NCBI RefSeq assembly: GCF_036417845.1
Contig: NC_089978.1
Coordinates: 122,728,183 to 122,792,182 of the forward strand
Length of the DNA: 64,000 nucleotides
Source of the DNA: Apteryx mantelli
Taxonomy: Eukaryota > Chordata > Aves > Apterygiformes > Apterygidae
Direction of reading: 5' to 3'
The notes beneath the pieces were generated by a model. It saw only the letters and a program-made list of their open reading frames with translations, ran no database searches and was not told the DNA's origin. Of the stretch, positions 1 through 11,477 are shown piece by piece. A program made the translations under genes and the position numbers. Each line of letters starts with the position of its first letter. Within the stretch, counting starts at the first letter, position 1.

Positions 1-1435
1 CACTTGAATTTCTTACCAGTTTTATTTTTGCTTCTCAAAACCTATTCAAACTTTGCAATGTTTTGTAGCTTAGAGACTATTTCTTAAAATTAATACTGAA
101 TACATGAATAATCCCATCTGATATATGATCCCCAAAGGATCACTGCCAAACTGTTCACAGAGATAATTTGACAGGCAAACGTGAAGTAATTATAAAGAAA
201 AAGAAACCTCAGAGCAACAGTTACGATCCTATTTACCCACAGCAAAAATTTCTGATCCCTTCAGTCATATTTGTTTGCACTCTGAAAGGTGGTTTGTATC
301 TATTTCATACTTCTTCTTTTTTCAGTTAACAGCCAGTTAATTATACACAGTCTAGATGATCACCGGCATTCCTTTGCTACATGAAGCCAACCTCAATAGC
401 ATTAGCATATAGCATGTTATGGCACTGAATTTTAGTAGCTGACAGTGTACTGTATGCAGGCAAATACATGTATCGGCTCTTAATGTTCTGGATTTCATTT
501 CTAATACTACGAAATACAACACGTTATCCATCTTTCTTGTACCTCATTTTCCATATTAGCCGCTGCATCTTCCTCTCTCATTCAATCTCTATCTCTATGA
601 AGCTTCTTGTAAGCAGAAACCAACAAAAGCCTTTCACAATTCAACCTTTATCTGCGTCGTAAAACAAATCACCTAAACACACACAAACAGATGTTTTCTT
701 GGTTCCAGACCCTGCTTTCCCCCAGTCTGGGTGTTCAGTTCATAAATAACAGCAATACATAATCCCCACAACCTTCCTATGCTCAGGAGCGATTTCTTGC
801 CAGCCTTGTGCCTTTTATCTTCCCTCTGAAAACTCTTTCCATTACATGGCAAAGCCTGGCCCTTTCCCACCCCAAAATTTCCCCTTCTTCTGCCTCCCAC
901 CTCCTCACTCCTCGCTGGTGCCCTGGGGCCAGGGGCAACGGGGAAAAGGCAGCGCCTTGGAGAGGAGGAAAGGCAACGCAGCTGCCACGGGACGGGGAAA
1001 ATAAGCCGGGGGCTGGGGAAAGCACAAGGAGAATAGAGGAAAAAGGAAATCTCCCATTTCCCCCTTTGCTTCTAAATAACTTTCTAGGAAAGGCTAGCGG
1101 AAGTCAGGGCAGGCAGCTTCCTCCTGCCCTGTGACTCCTGGCTGTAAGGAATAAATATAGCTCTAAAAAACAAAACAAAACAAAACAACCCCCCCCCCCC
1201 CCAAGTTTCATTATGCAGAGCCATACAGCCAGTTGTCTTAGAGTCTCAGATAAATACTTTACAGCTTTTTTTATACAAAACGGAATATTACAGTATAACA
1301 AAAAATAAATAAATATATATTAAAATGTCCTTTTTTTCTGGTATTTTCTCAGGTGTAAAATCAGAGTAGGTTTACTTCAAAGTCCCAGGTGTCATTATAA
1401 AATATTTCTCTCACACGAATACGGCCCACAGGTAT
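1..1435 (-). other. Probable CD200 3' UTR and downstream sequence
   Basis: No coding exon is recognised here. If the terminal CD200 exon is right, its 3' UTR starts at 1435. It holds an AU-rich stretch (overlapping ATTTA on the minus strand, 1301-1315), a CAAAA repeat and a run of 14 C at 1165-1202. The first canonical minus-strand AATAAA I found is at 21-26, so the transcript end is unclear. BTLA, the next gene in human, is not visible. Confidence 0.4.
1165..1202. repeat. CAAAA repeat followed by C14 tract
   Basis: Several CAAAA units run directly into fourteen consecutive C. On the CD200 sense strand this reads G14 followed by TTTTG units. It lies within the presumed 3' UTR. Confidence 0.85.
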
Positions 1436-1537
1436 TCACGTATCCAAAGGAGCACCAGAGGTGAGAGGTACAGCAGGAGCTTGTTTGCCAGTAACTTTGT
1501 ACTTTCCGCACTTGTCCTTGGTACATACAGGAAGGAC
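1436..1537 (-). CDS. CD200: CD200 probable terminal exon, cytoplasmic tail
   Basis: A pyrimidine-rich acceptor (CTTCTCTTCTGTTAG) opens a frame that fits phase 0 from exon 4. It codes 33 residues and stops at TGA (1436-1438). The tail is Lys-rich at first (TKDKCGKYKV) and then small and Pro-rich (QAPAVPLTSGAPLDT). Downstream sequence contains overlapping ATTTA motifs at 1301-1315, typical of a 3' UTR. The fit rests on splice sites and phase, not on recognised homology. Confidence 0.5.
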   Translation of the reverse strand, partial: VLPVCTKDKCGKYKVTGKQAPAVPLTSGAPLDT

Positions 1538-4500
1538 CTAACAGAAGAGAAGTTTTTTTTTAATATACAGATGTTTTAAGTGCTAGAATAAAGATCAAGG
1601 CTGTGTGCATTACTTAGTGATGCCTTGCTTCTGCTTGTGCTAGAGGATGGTAGGCTAAATTTTTCCCCTTGCAGACTCATCAATAGAGACCAGCTTAGAC
1701 CTACAGAAATGGCATTTGTGGAAGGAGCATATTGTATTCACACGCCACTGCTTTTTTTCCTCCAAAGCACTCATCCAAAGTAAGGGTGCATGCATTAAGT
1801 ACGTTCTGCAACGAGCCTGAGGAGTCTGCGGCACAAAACCAGCATGTGATTCTTTGTTTGAAATTATGGTATCTTGCTCAGTTTTCACCTGCCTTAAATT
1901 TGCATCTTTTACTACACACCACAAGTTCACACACGTGCTCTTTTTTTCATCTTGACCGTTGCTAAAAAACAACCCTGTTGTACTTTCCCATGCTCCAGAA
2001 GAGACTCACTGCTGGAAAACTAGTGACACTTTAGTCTGTGTGAATCAGCTAATAACAGAAGTTGTGACGTGCTGCCATGGGTTTTCCACACGGAAGTATG
2101 CTCTTCTTCAAAAGATTTCATTTTTGCTTGAGACACTTCCTTGAAGCTGTTTCCTCAGCAAGCTGCACGTGACTCTGTTGTGTGTAGGTTATTTTAAAAG
2201 CTGCTGAGGAACAGCGTAGGGGTATGGCCACTATTTGCACAGTTAGCATATATATAAATATAGTAACAGAGCAAAGCTTCCTCCACAGAGTGCCTAATCA
2301 TTAAGAAAGCAAACATTTTCTGGTTGTTCCCACTGTCTGGCATGTCAGACCCACTGAAGGTCTGTCTGGTGGCCTCACTAAACAAGTTAAACTTTCCACT
2401 TCTCAAAGCGCTGCTAACCTGCTGGAGGAGACAGCGTGCCTCTTGGGACTGAGCAAGCTCTGCAGCTAATGGCTTTGTCCCTCTCTCTCTGCATGAAACC
2501 CAGCCTGAGCGATGCAGGACCTGCTTTGACACGGTGTGAAGCCTGGTGGTGCCCAGTGGCAGCAGAGTCTCTGAGAGTCCCTGCTCCCAGCACCGCCACG
2601 GCTGAGCTGCAAAACGGCCTGGGGGTCTCTCGGCACACGCGCACAGAGGCGAGGACACACAGACTTACCCAGCAGGGCCAGGCTCGGTGTCTCTCCGGAT
2701 CATGCAGCTGTCTCAGGCAGTGGTAGAAGAGGAAGCCAAGGAGAAGGAGGAAAATCAGAGGAACTAACACCCCAATGGTGGTGGCAAGGACTGGCGCTAT
2801 GGCTGCATCCTGACCTGTGGGGAAAGTGGCGGGTGCTCAGACGGATTTGTGCAGAAAGAAGAAAAAAACTCTGTTTCAGACATCCCTTAGCTAACCCCAG
2901 AGGATAGGAAGTCCCGATGTGGGCACTGGGAGCATGTATCAGCCTGTATACAAGAGTCACAGCCAGCAGACCTGTGACTGGGGGACCTGATGCCACAGTC
3001 GACACACAGCACTCACACCATCAAGTTACTTAGGGCTGGCATGTCATATTTACATGTCAGGCTAAATGACAGGGGAAGACTGCTGAGTCCTCAACAGAGC
3101 CCTCGGAGGCTAGGGACACGTCACGGTGTGCCTGTCACCTGGCAGGCACCACGTGCTGCTCCACTAATGCCCATGCCTCCGGCTGCTCCTGCTCCCCGGC
3201 ACCTCCTCCTTCCCTCCTGCCACTCTTCAAGGTACCTTCCAGACTTGCCCTTCAACCTTTTGAGATGTTTTCCCATGGTCTAACCCAGGAAGCATTTCCC
3301 TTTCTTTGCCCCACGTTGAGTGAGGAGCACAGCACACCTGCACACACTTTCATACTGACCCTGCATCAGGCCATCCATGGGCAGAGCCAGGGTCACATTT
3401 AAAGACGGGTGTTGAATCACGCAAGCGATGGGGTGCTCCTGGAGGATTTTGGAGTGGGCAAGGGTGAAATTGCTGATGACGGTCACAGTCTGGTTGCTGA
3501 CTCTTACATGGTACTCTCTTGGTTTCTGCTGCAGGGCGCTGGGAAGCTGCCAGGTGATTTTTGGAGCTGGTTTCCCTGTTGCTGAGCAGCTCATCTCCAC
3601 CACTTTGTCATCATCCTTAGCTTTGTCTGGCCTGGGCATAAGCTTAGCTTCCACTTTGGGGTCTGATATGGCTGTAAGACACAAAGTGATAAAATCCATT
3701 GCTTTCTGCTTACATTTAAGTAAGGAACAAGGAGAAAGGACAGCCTTGGTGTCTGATCTTATTTCCTGCTCAGCAAAACCCTGGAAGTGACAAATGAGCA
3801 GGAAAGTCATCAGGTTTCAGTCCTGAAAATATAGAACTTGGTAAAAACAGAGCACAGGGAGTAGAAGCACGTGTGGTTCAAATCAAAACTTAACTGGAGC
3901 ATCCCAGCTGAGGAGTGGTGACACTGGGTAATTAAAAAGCAACCATGAAACTGCATGTCTTCCTCCATCTGAAAGAACTGAATGCTTGCACTGAGTTCAT
4001 GTTCTTATCCGTTAAATTTATCTTCATGATTAGCTTTATTGCTGTTTGAGATGACTTGAGCACCAAAGGACTAAATTCATCTATTTATCCAAGAAATTAT
4101 TAGTGAATTTGTATGTGGTTACACCACAGGACTTCACTTGTGGAGGTTTTGTGCATGTGCATTTTTTTTTTCTAATGTTGGGTTTTGAGGGTGTCATGGT
4201 ATCCCTCAAAGTTTACTCTAAAGATCATTTGTTCCAAACTCCTCCTCACTCTTGAAGATTTTGGGATGCTGTCATATTTAGTCTTAATCAGCAGGTAGGA
4301 TGAACCACAGGCATCATTCTTGCTTACTCACTTGCATAAAGCCTGCTTGTTGATTCCTATTTATATCACTGGCTCCCAGCTGCACGGCTGGGTAGAACTT
4401 GTCAAGTGAATAAAGCACAGACAGAGAGCGAGACCCAATGCTTTGGAGCTGAGCTGAAGCATGACAGTGGGGTTTTCTTTTGTTTCTGCCTACCTGTCCT

Positions 4501-7500
4501 TATATCTAACAACTGTGTTGTTCGTATTTGGATTTTAGCAGGTAAATTCTCCCTCTGCATTTTTGTTAATATTTGTTTAGTAGTAAAAATGACTTTGAAA
4601 TAATGGGCAAATGAAGCATGTTGTGTTTTCAAGGAAGCAGAACAGCATGCAAGGATGCTGAGGTGGTAGAGTGCTCTTCACTGTGGAAAGTAGTAAAACC
4701 AGGCGTTTGGTGCTCCAGTGAAGTCTTTGGGCATTTGATATTGCAGACTCCTTAGTGGGCAACAGGACAATGGACAAAGTGCCTGAGCCTTACAATTTTC
4801 CAATTATTAAAACATGAGGGTCGCAGTAGAAAGAGTTCTCAGTGCGAAAATATGTGTTGAAACTTAACCAAGTGGCTGGATTTTCATAAGAGCTGAGCAT
4901 GTGGCAGCTGCTGCCACCATCAACAGATGCTACACACATGTGAAAAATCACCTATTTATTCCTCAGCCATAAAAATCACAGACTATTTTAGGTTGGAAGA
5001 GACCTCTGGAGGCCATCTAGTCCAAGCTCCTGCTCAAAGACAGTCTAATTAGTTCAGGTTACTCAGGCCAATATTTATACAGGCACATGTGAGAGCATTA
5101 TCCGCAGGTTTCCATACAGCAGCTCACCCAGCTTGCCTGCTACTTCAATGCAGGTGTTGATTGATGGTGTAGGAGTCCAAACCATACTCTACTTTTAGGT
5201 GCCTGTTTCTGAAAATATTCTTTATTTAATCATGTAAGTACAGTGGCTATTCTGATTTCATTCAAGTTTAAGTTAACATGAATGCCCTGAGATTAAATAA
5301 ATATCTATTACTGTATATAGTAGTACTATATGTAAGTATTATTATTAACAAAGCAAAATCAACAATTTGTAATATGGTCAGCACAATGTTTATGCTGAAA
5401 TTAATTATTGTCACATATCACTATCATTTAGCAATCCTGCTTTTAAACAAAAACGATGCATTTTCTGTTTACTCTTCTTAAGAAAAATTATTCTTTTTCC
5501 TTTTGGGCAGGTAAATGAGGATTTGCAAATGAAAGACATGCAGAAGATATCAAACGAGCCTGTTAAAGGGGAAAAAAGCATATGCCAGTTGCACAAGGGC
5601 ACCTATACCTCCTCGTATAATTCCACATATACCTCACAAAACTATGCGGATATTTCAAGCCATAACTGCAAGAGGGTAGAAATTATATACTAGCAGTTTT
5701 GCTTTTTTATGTCTATATCTCATTTATTTAGTATGGTTGTGCCTGCTTATAAGAACGAAGTGGCTATTTCTCATCTCTTGCGTCACCCATAGACAGAAAC
5801 CCAACATTACCCCACAAATGGAGTTGGTGAAGCCCACTAGTGTTGCTCTGAAAGCAACAAGAAAAGTGTTTAGGGGGATTTCAGCTGGAATTTCTCAAAT
5901 TCTCCCATGTGTGAAAGCACAAGTGTCACAAACAGTTTATATTTTGATTAATAAATGATCTCTGAACTTCTTCTTTCACTCACAGGATGCATAAAAATAA
6001 CACCTCCACCCACAGCATTAACTTCAAATATTAGGGTGCAACATCCAAAAACAGTAAAGGAAAACTATCACAAATGTTTCCAGTGAGAGGGCTTTACTGG
6101 AGCATCAGTACTTAAAAAACAGAGACTGCAGATTAGTATCATTGCTCCAGTCTGGCAATTTCCAATCTTAACCTATTCAAATAGATTAAGGTGAGCCTTG
6201 GCTGATAAAGGCTCTATCAACACAGAGAGAGCTCATGAAAATTGCACAGCATCATATCCTGGTAGAAACACATGCCTTCCAAATTCACTCTTATTCTCAC
6301 TAAGCAGTCCTCTGCCTTCCCACATTAGGCCCTAGGGAATGATTATCATATAAAAAAAAGTCCTATATGGTTGATCTTTCCCTTATTATGGGTCTGTAAT
6401 AGATGCACAGACAAAATTTATTATTACTTGCTCTTGCAGTAAAGTCCTGCCACACTGATTGTTAGCATGTGTCTACTGCTGATGTTTGATGCATGCATTT
6501 GCGGAACTGCTTCTTTTGACTTACACCAAAATATTTATTTCCCATGAAAATGTACCTGCAAGAGATCTTGTGCTCAAGTACTTGCATTAAGTAGACCCTA
6601 CAGAGCAGTAATGCAAATGTTCCCAAACTTGAGCCATAAGAGTGTTCCCAAGTATTTGTAAAAGTGGCTTTCTAGTGAATTATGTGTCAGCTTTGATTAT
6701 CTGTAATGTCCTTCTGTTATTAAAGGGGGGCTGTCAGATGATGGTGAGTTCTTTACATTTAAAGACTTGACCCTGATCTTAGAGAAACTGATAAAAAATT
6801 TAAAGAATTACAATATACCTAGTGTTTACAGAAATTCCTTTCCAATTACATGAGCATTAATAAACAACTCTGTGCCTCAGTTTCCATATTGAAGAAACAG
6901 CAAAGACACTTCTCCACTATCCTGCAGACTTCCATGGAGCTGGAGCTATGTACACGCAAACAGAAGGCATCTGAAGAAATCCCAGCAAATTCCTAAAGTG
7001 TGTTTTGACTCAGCAAGACTAGGCCATCTTCAAATGACTCATCTCCTTCTCTCCAACACCTGCCAACCCTCTCCCTTTCTAGGTTTCACTCTTAGCATCC
7101 TCCATATATCCATATATGTTTGGCACTGAAGGGCTGCAAAATATTTCTAGGGCAAAACTGAGGGGGAAGAGGAGCATACACTTCAAAAGAAATCCACCAA
7201 GCAGACATGAAAATACTCTGTTCCAAAATGGTTTTGGTTACAGGGTGGAAGCCTGCCTCTTCTTCACTTTTCTATTTTTGGCCAGACAGGTCTGAAATCC
7301 CACCGGTCCATACCTGTATTTTTTCATGGTGCTGTATCCAGTTCCTAGCATGGTTTCACTTCCCCTTGGCCGCTACGCAGCTATGGCACCCATTCTGGAG
7401 CACCCCTCTTACGAAGGCTGCTGTAATCGGGCAATAACCAGCCTGTAAACTCCCTGGTAGTTCCCTCTCAAGGGCAAACAGATGCCATCGTTTCATTTTC

Positions 7501-8998
7501 AGCTGGTGACTCCGTAAACTGGCTTGCTCACCTTGCTCTAAATTACTGAGCCTTAGGAGACTGCTGTGGGCTTTGCATTCCCAGCCTGTGGGAATTCTCT
7601 CTGTTTTTGTAAATAAGCTATTCTTATTGTTGTGGGTTGGGAAATAAGAGAGAGAAATTGTATTTAATGAAATAGGCAATATGCAAACTATAATATTCCC
7701 TCACAGAATGGGCTCCACCTGGGCGTGTGAAAAAAGCAGCTTGTGGTGGCCCGCAGCCTCTAGAGCAATGAGGAAGAGCTTCGGGGAGTCGTGGCATGGA
7801 GAAAGGGATGCTTACAGGACCCAGTGAGGATGGGGCATCCATTATCTCCTCAAATAAAATTCATGCATTTTTAAGCAATCTCCGATCAGCTGCATTTAAC
7901 CGTGTTCTCATTTCAGATTTAGGAGGGATATCAATCCTGTGTTTCACAAACCAAACCACTAATTCTCTAGCCTCACAAAATATCTCATCCTCTGCTTGTT
8001 CTGAACACACGTATCTAAATCTCTCTTCTGAAGTGTCTGATACTAGGAGCCAGGGGAAAAACACAGAAGGACCGGTGTCATCGCAGCCAGTAAGTCCCAT
8101 GGCCACTCGTTTCACCAAACATTTAGTTTATTTACGCGGACACTCCAGGATGCGTTTGATAAAGCACGTTTCAGGGATGCCAGGATGACCTGGCCCAGGA
8201 GCTGGCACACCGACAGGTGGCCAGCGAGCCTGGGCTTGGGGAGCAGGGAAACCACTGCAGGAGCAGCGGGCTCATGCCTACCAGTTAGAGAAGTGAAACA
8301 CTTCTCAGTTGCTGCATTTTCATCTGAGAAGCAGGAAGAGATGCTCACAAGCGCTTGCGTATTAGCAGAAAAACTTTTTTCAAGAGTGGAGATCCGCTAA
8401 GGGATGAATCACAGCCACAAGGCTGGTGATTTTGGGCAATATTTCCCCCACTTTGGTAAACAAAGCAAAAGAAAACAAAGAAATCTAACACTGTGTTTAG
8501 ATTCACAGGAGAAACAAGAAAGGGATCTGTCTGCAAAGTCCTTCTATATTTTCCTGTAATGTATAATTCAGCATTTACCCTCTGAATGACTCAGGGTTGG
8601 GTTTTTTTCAGGAGCTCTTTCCTCTTAATGTCTAAAATATTGAGTGAATTCCTTCTGCTAATTTCTCTCTTCTGCTCAAGGAACTTTCCCAAGAAGGGGG
8701 GGAAAAAACTTCTGTTTCAGACTTATTTTCCCCTCACATTTCCCCCTCCTTTCTGCTATTGCTTAAGTCATCTTTCCCCTACAAGCCAGGGTCCGGGGGT
8801 TTTCTGCACATGAGACTCCTAGCACATGGGTATGCGTATGGGTATGTGCGTGTGTGTTTATCAGCAGAAAGACCTGGTACTAACGATAAATAAAATACTC
8901 TGCAGGAGTCATACCACCAGTGGCAGGTCCCAGACACACTCATATTTTCCACATGGGACAACCTCTTCTTCAAGCTAATTTATACTGTTGATACTGAT

Positions 8999-9030
<32 letters not shown>

Positions 9031-11383
9031 ACACACACACATATATATTTGGCAAAGCCCACCAACTGCACTGTATTTCAGCCCTTTTTTACATCCATTT
9101 CTTGAACCTGGTCTATTTATTGCTAGTTTTACTATTGCTTCAGAATCAATTCCCCGATATGCTAGTTGCATATATGCTACTCTGCCTTTTGACACATCAT
9201 ACTTAAGACTGAAGGCAGAGTAATAAAAAATGCTTAATTTACAGGCTTAGGAGCACAGAAGTAAAAGTTAGAAGAAGAAGAAGAAGAGCATCGGGTTCAT
9301 GTTTGCTGCAGGCCAGCTGTCAGTACAACACAGAGCTAGGGGAACTTTGAGGAAGTTGCATATTAAATGTCAGCTTTTAGATCTAGCTGTTGTTGATTTA
9401 AAGAGGAAGAAAATTAAAGAACTACTAAACACTGCTTTCCCATCAGAGCTAAAATCAGCGAGGGAGGGAGAGCCAGAGAGGAATCCGAACGATTTCCCAC
9501 AGCGATTTAGCAATGCGACCGGTGGCCAGGGAAGGTTTTTCCTGGGGGGGGAATGGCTTGGTCCTCAGAAAGTTCTCACCCCATACACAATTACGATGCC
9601 TTACCGTAAACCTTGAGACACATCCTGCCGGTGACAGCCCCAGAGGGAAAGGTGTTGAAGATGCACTTGTAGCATCCCTCATCTTGGAAAGTGACTCCCT
9701 GAAGGGAGATGGCCGAGGCTTGCAGCCCACTGTGGGCAAAGCTCACATGGCTGCCGTAGCTCTTCACGATCTTTTGGCCGTTGATGGTACTGTAAGTTGC
9801 TATATTGTCGTCAGCCCCTTCCATTTCCTTCTGCCAGGTCACTTGTAGCGCATCTTCATTCGTGATCAACCGGCATGAAAAAGTAACGTTTCCACCTGCC
9901 TGGACCGACTGGACCTTTCTGTGCATCACCTGCACAGAGCCTGGGGGAGAAGAGGACACCACACTCAGACTCTTCTTTCACCCTCCCATAACGCACCCTG
10001 TGCAGGTATCCCCGCAGCTGCTACCTTCGATTGCTTGTGAGAACAGCTCCAGAAAAAAAAAAAACACGACTTGCAAGAATTCCCCTGAGAATTTCACTGG
10101 ACGTGACATCTCTCACCCCACTTCACACAAAACATTTCGCCAGCCCGTTAACTCCTGTCGAGAATGCCGCAGAGAAGGGCAGCTCCGGCACCAGCAACAA
10201 CTGAGGTCCCTCTGCTAAGGCTGTTTGCCCACTGGGAACCACAGAAAGGGCTCCTAAATATTCAGCCGTGCTAACTAACATACAGCTGCCAGTGCATTAC
10301 TGATTTGTGAGCTTTCCTGCAGCGTGGCTGGAACCGAATTGGTAAAGCTGCTAAAAATTCTTACCTGTGTCACTATATACTATGCACACACATTTGTCAG
10401 AGACTAAAAACAGAACAAATAACATTTTCTAAAGTTTATTTGTATATACTGGTGCGTGCAGCAGCATGGGAAGGGAGTTATCAGCAGGGACAGATACAAC
10501 ACTGAAAACATATCACTCAATTTACAAGGAAGCCAAATATCTTTGCAATTTTTAAAGACAGACGAGGTTGTCCATAGCACACAGAGGGCACAGTTGTCCA
10601 CCCAGGGCATGTCTAAATCGCCTGACATAGCTTGCTTACGGCCTGCTTCCCCCACAGCTGTGGCCGGGCAGATCTCTGCAGGAGACCCCAGGGCCAGTTG
10701 TGAAGCTGTATACACATTTTGCTATTCAGGGCTCAGTGTGTCATAGGCAGAATATAAACCATGACCATGGAAGCTATTTTAGAACAAATTCAGCCATGCA
10801 CACATGAGTTTTAATTACAAAAATAAATGTAACATACGGACACTTCTAGTGTTCTGAGTAGACACTAACAAGCACCATGTCACTCACTATAAATACTTCT
10901 GTGTTGGCTAAAGAAAATCAGTGCTATACTCCGATTCAAATCCCGGCCAAAACAGGAGCTCAAACCAAAATTTCCAGTCATATAGGTCATAGGCAATGTT
11001 TGGCTGTTCACCTGGTTTATCATTTGAGAATTGTAAATAGACGCAAACATATGCCTGCAGCTTATAAATGCACAGATGGTTAAATAAACACAGATACTAT
11101 AAGTTAAATCAGCAGTGAAATGTCTGAAAGCCCATAAGAAGAGTGCAGTTGCGTGCATGGCCAGAAGGGCCCAAAGTGCTCTGTCATCGTTGGCCTCACC
11201 TCGGATGGGAAGTGTGAAGATGGGACCGCAGCAAAGAGCAGTGAATCAGCACGCTGACAAGAGCTTTTTGCCAGCTGAGGTCTGTAGCACTGCTAAAATA
11301 ATGAACAAATAAAAAATAAATAAAAGAAAGTTACCTGACACAACAGTCCACACTGCAGAGAGGAGAAGACAAGCGACTATCAT
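1436..11383 (-). CDS. CD200: CD200 (OX-2 membrane glycoprotein), five coding exons
   Basis: This is a type I membrane glycoprotein of the immunoglobulin superfamily. In mammals it binds CD200R on myeloid cells and delivers an inhibitory signal. Seen here: a signal exon, an Ig V-like exon, an Ig C-like exon, a transmembrane exon and a probable tail exon. All junctions have GT/AG ends and phases 1, 1, 1 and 0, giving 945 coding nt (314 residues) against about 270 in human. Family hallmarks visible are VTWQKE, DEGCYKCIFNTF and CSATGKPAP, all close to the human protein as I recall it. Several N-glycosylation sequons lie in both Ig domains. The long intron between the two Ig exons (3672-9604) carries a CR1 fragment. 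The first four exons are secure; the last is less certain. Confidence 0.93.
2669..2814 (-). CDS. CD200: CD200 exon 4, transmembrane segment and start of tail
   Basis: The 146-nt exon has acceptor TTCCCCACAG and donor GG|GTAAGT, entering in phase 1 and leaving in phase 0. It encodes a short stalk (GQDAAIAP), a transmembrane helix (core LVPLIFLLLLGFLFY) and the beginning of a basic cytoplasmic tail (LRQLHDPERHR). The strong GTAAGT donor immediately after WPCW argues that the protein continues in another exon rather than stopping here as I recall for human CD200. Confidence 0.88.
3360..3671 (-). CDS. CD200: CD200 exon 3, Ig C-like domain
   Basis: The 312-nt exon sits between acceptor GTCTTACAG and donor G|GTCAGT, phase 1 at both ends. 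It encodes the membrane-proximal C-like domain: MSCSATGKPAPKITW with the first Cys and core Trp, and HPIACVIQH with the second Cys. Sequons NQT, NFT and NVT predict heavy glycosylation. The CSAT-x-x-PAP signature is shared with mammalian CD200. Confidence 0.94.
4975..5075 (-). mobile_element. CR1 LINE 3' end fragment, antisense
   Basis: The sequence matches the reverse complement of the CR1 3' end: AATCACAGA, then GGTTGGAAGAGACCTCTGG and CCATCTAGTCCAA. It is a short, diverged copy in the CD200 intron between the two Ig exons. Confidence 0.8.
8999..9048. repeat. CA/TG microsatellite
   Basis: About twenty CA units with two G interruptions, ending in ATATATA. It lies in CD200 intron 2. Confidence 0.95.
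9271..9288. repeat. GAA trinucleotide run
   Basis: A short AGA/GAA run of about six units about 330 bp upstream, in CD200 orientation, of the V-domain acceptor's far side; it lies in the intron. Confidence 0.8.
9605..9940 (-). CDS. CD200: CD200 exon 2, Ig V-like domain
   Basis: The 336-nt exon is bounded by CTCCCCCAG and CG|GTAA and is phase 1 at both ends. It encodes the membrane-distal V-like domain: Cys in NVTFSC, the core Trp in VTWQKE, and the DEGCYKC motif around the second Cys, followed by IFNTF and the G-strand LKVY. NVT is an N-glycosylation sequon. In mammals this domain contacts CD200R. The open frame runs past the donor by only a few codons. Confidence 0.95.
11335..11383 (-). CDS. 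CD200: CD200 exon 1, signal peptide
   Basis: From the ATG at 11383 the exon reads MIVACLLLSAVWTVVS and then one base of a Gly codon before a GTAA donor (phase 1). This is a compact hydrophobic signal peptide. A second in-frame ATG lies upstream at 11425 (MGQLLACLAELRAK before the shorter form). I prefer 11383 because a TATA box at 11441-11449 predicts a transcription start near 11418, downstream of the upper ATG. If another start site is used, the longer N-terminus is possible. Confidence 0.75.
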
Positions 11384-11440
11384 TTTAGCTCTGAGCTCAG
11401 CAAGACAAGCAAGCAACTGGCCCATTGAGCAGCAGCTTCC

Positions 11441-11477
11441 TTTTTTATACGCTTTGCTCTTACTCTAGGGACATTCC
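11441..11477 (-). promoter_or_regulatory. CD200 core promoter: TATA box and kappaB-like site
   Basis: On the minus strand TATAAAAAA occupies 11449-11441, about 58 nt upstream of the ATG at 11383. GGGACATTCC at 11468-11477 matches the NF-kappaB consensus GGGRNWYYCC and lies about 20 nt upstream of the TATA box. Mammalian CD200 is known to respond to inflammatory signals, so a kappaB site is plausible; use of this site is inference. Confidence 0.55.

Larger units (their letters stand above)
3672..9604 (-). other. CD200 intron 2 (V to C domain)
   Basis: An AT-rich intron of 5.9 kb. Apart from the CR1 fragment and a CA microsatellite I see no exon, RNA gene or other element. Short open frames here lack recognisable domains. 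Confidence 0.7.

Noticed and set aside
1-1300. Possible 3' exons of BTLA, the next human neighbour
   Set aside because: No Tyr-based BTLA tail motif or Ig exon seen on the plus strand; the gene must lie outside the window if present.
2194-2658. 154-codon minus-strand frame below the CD200 transmembrane exon
   Set aside because: Lies past the exon 4 donor and has no conserved features; taken as intron.
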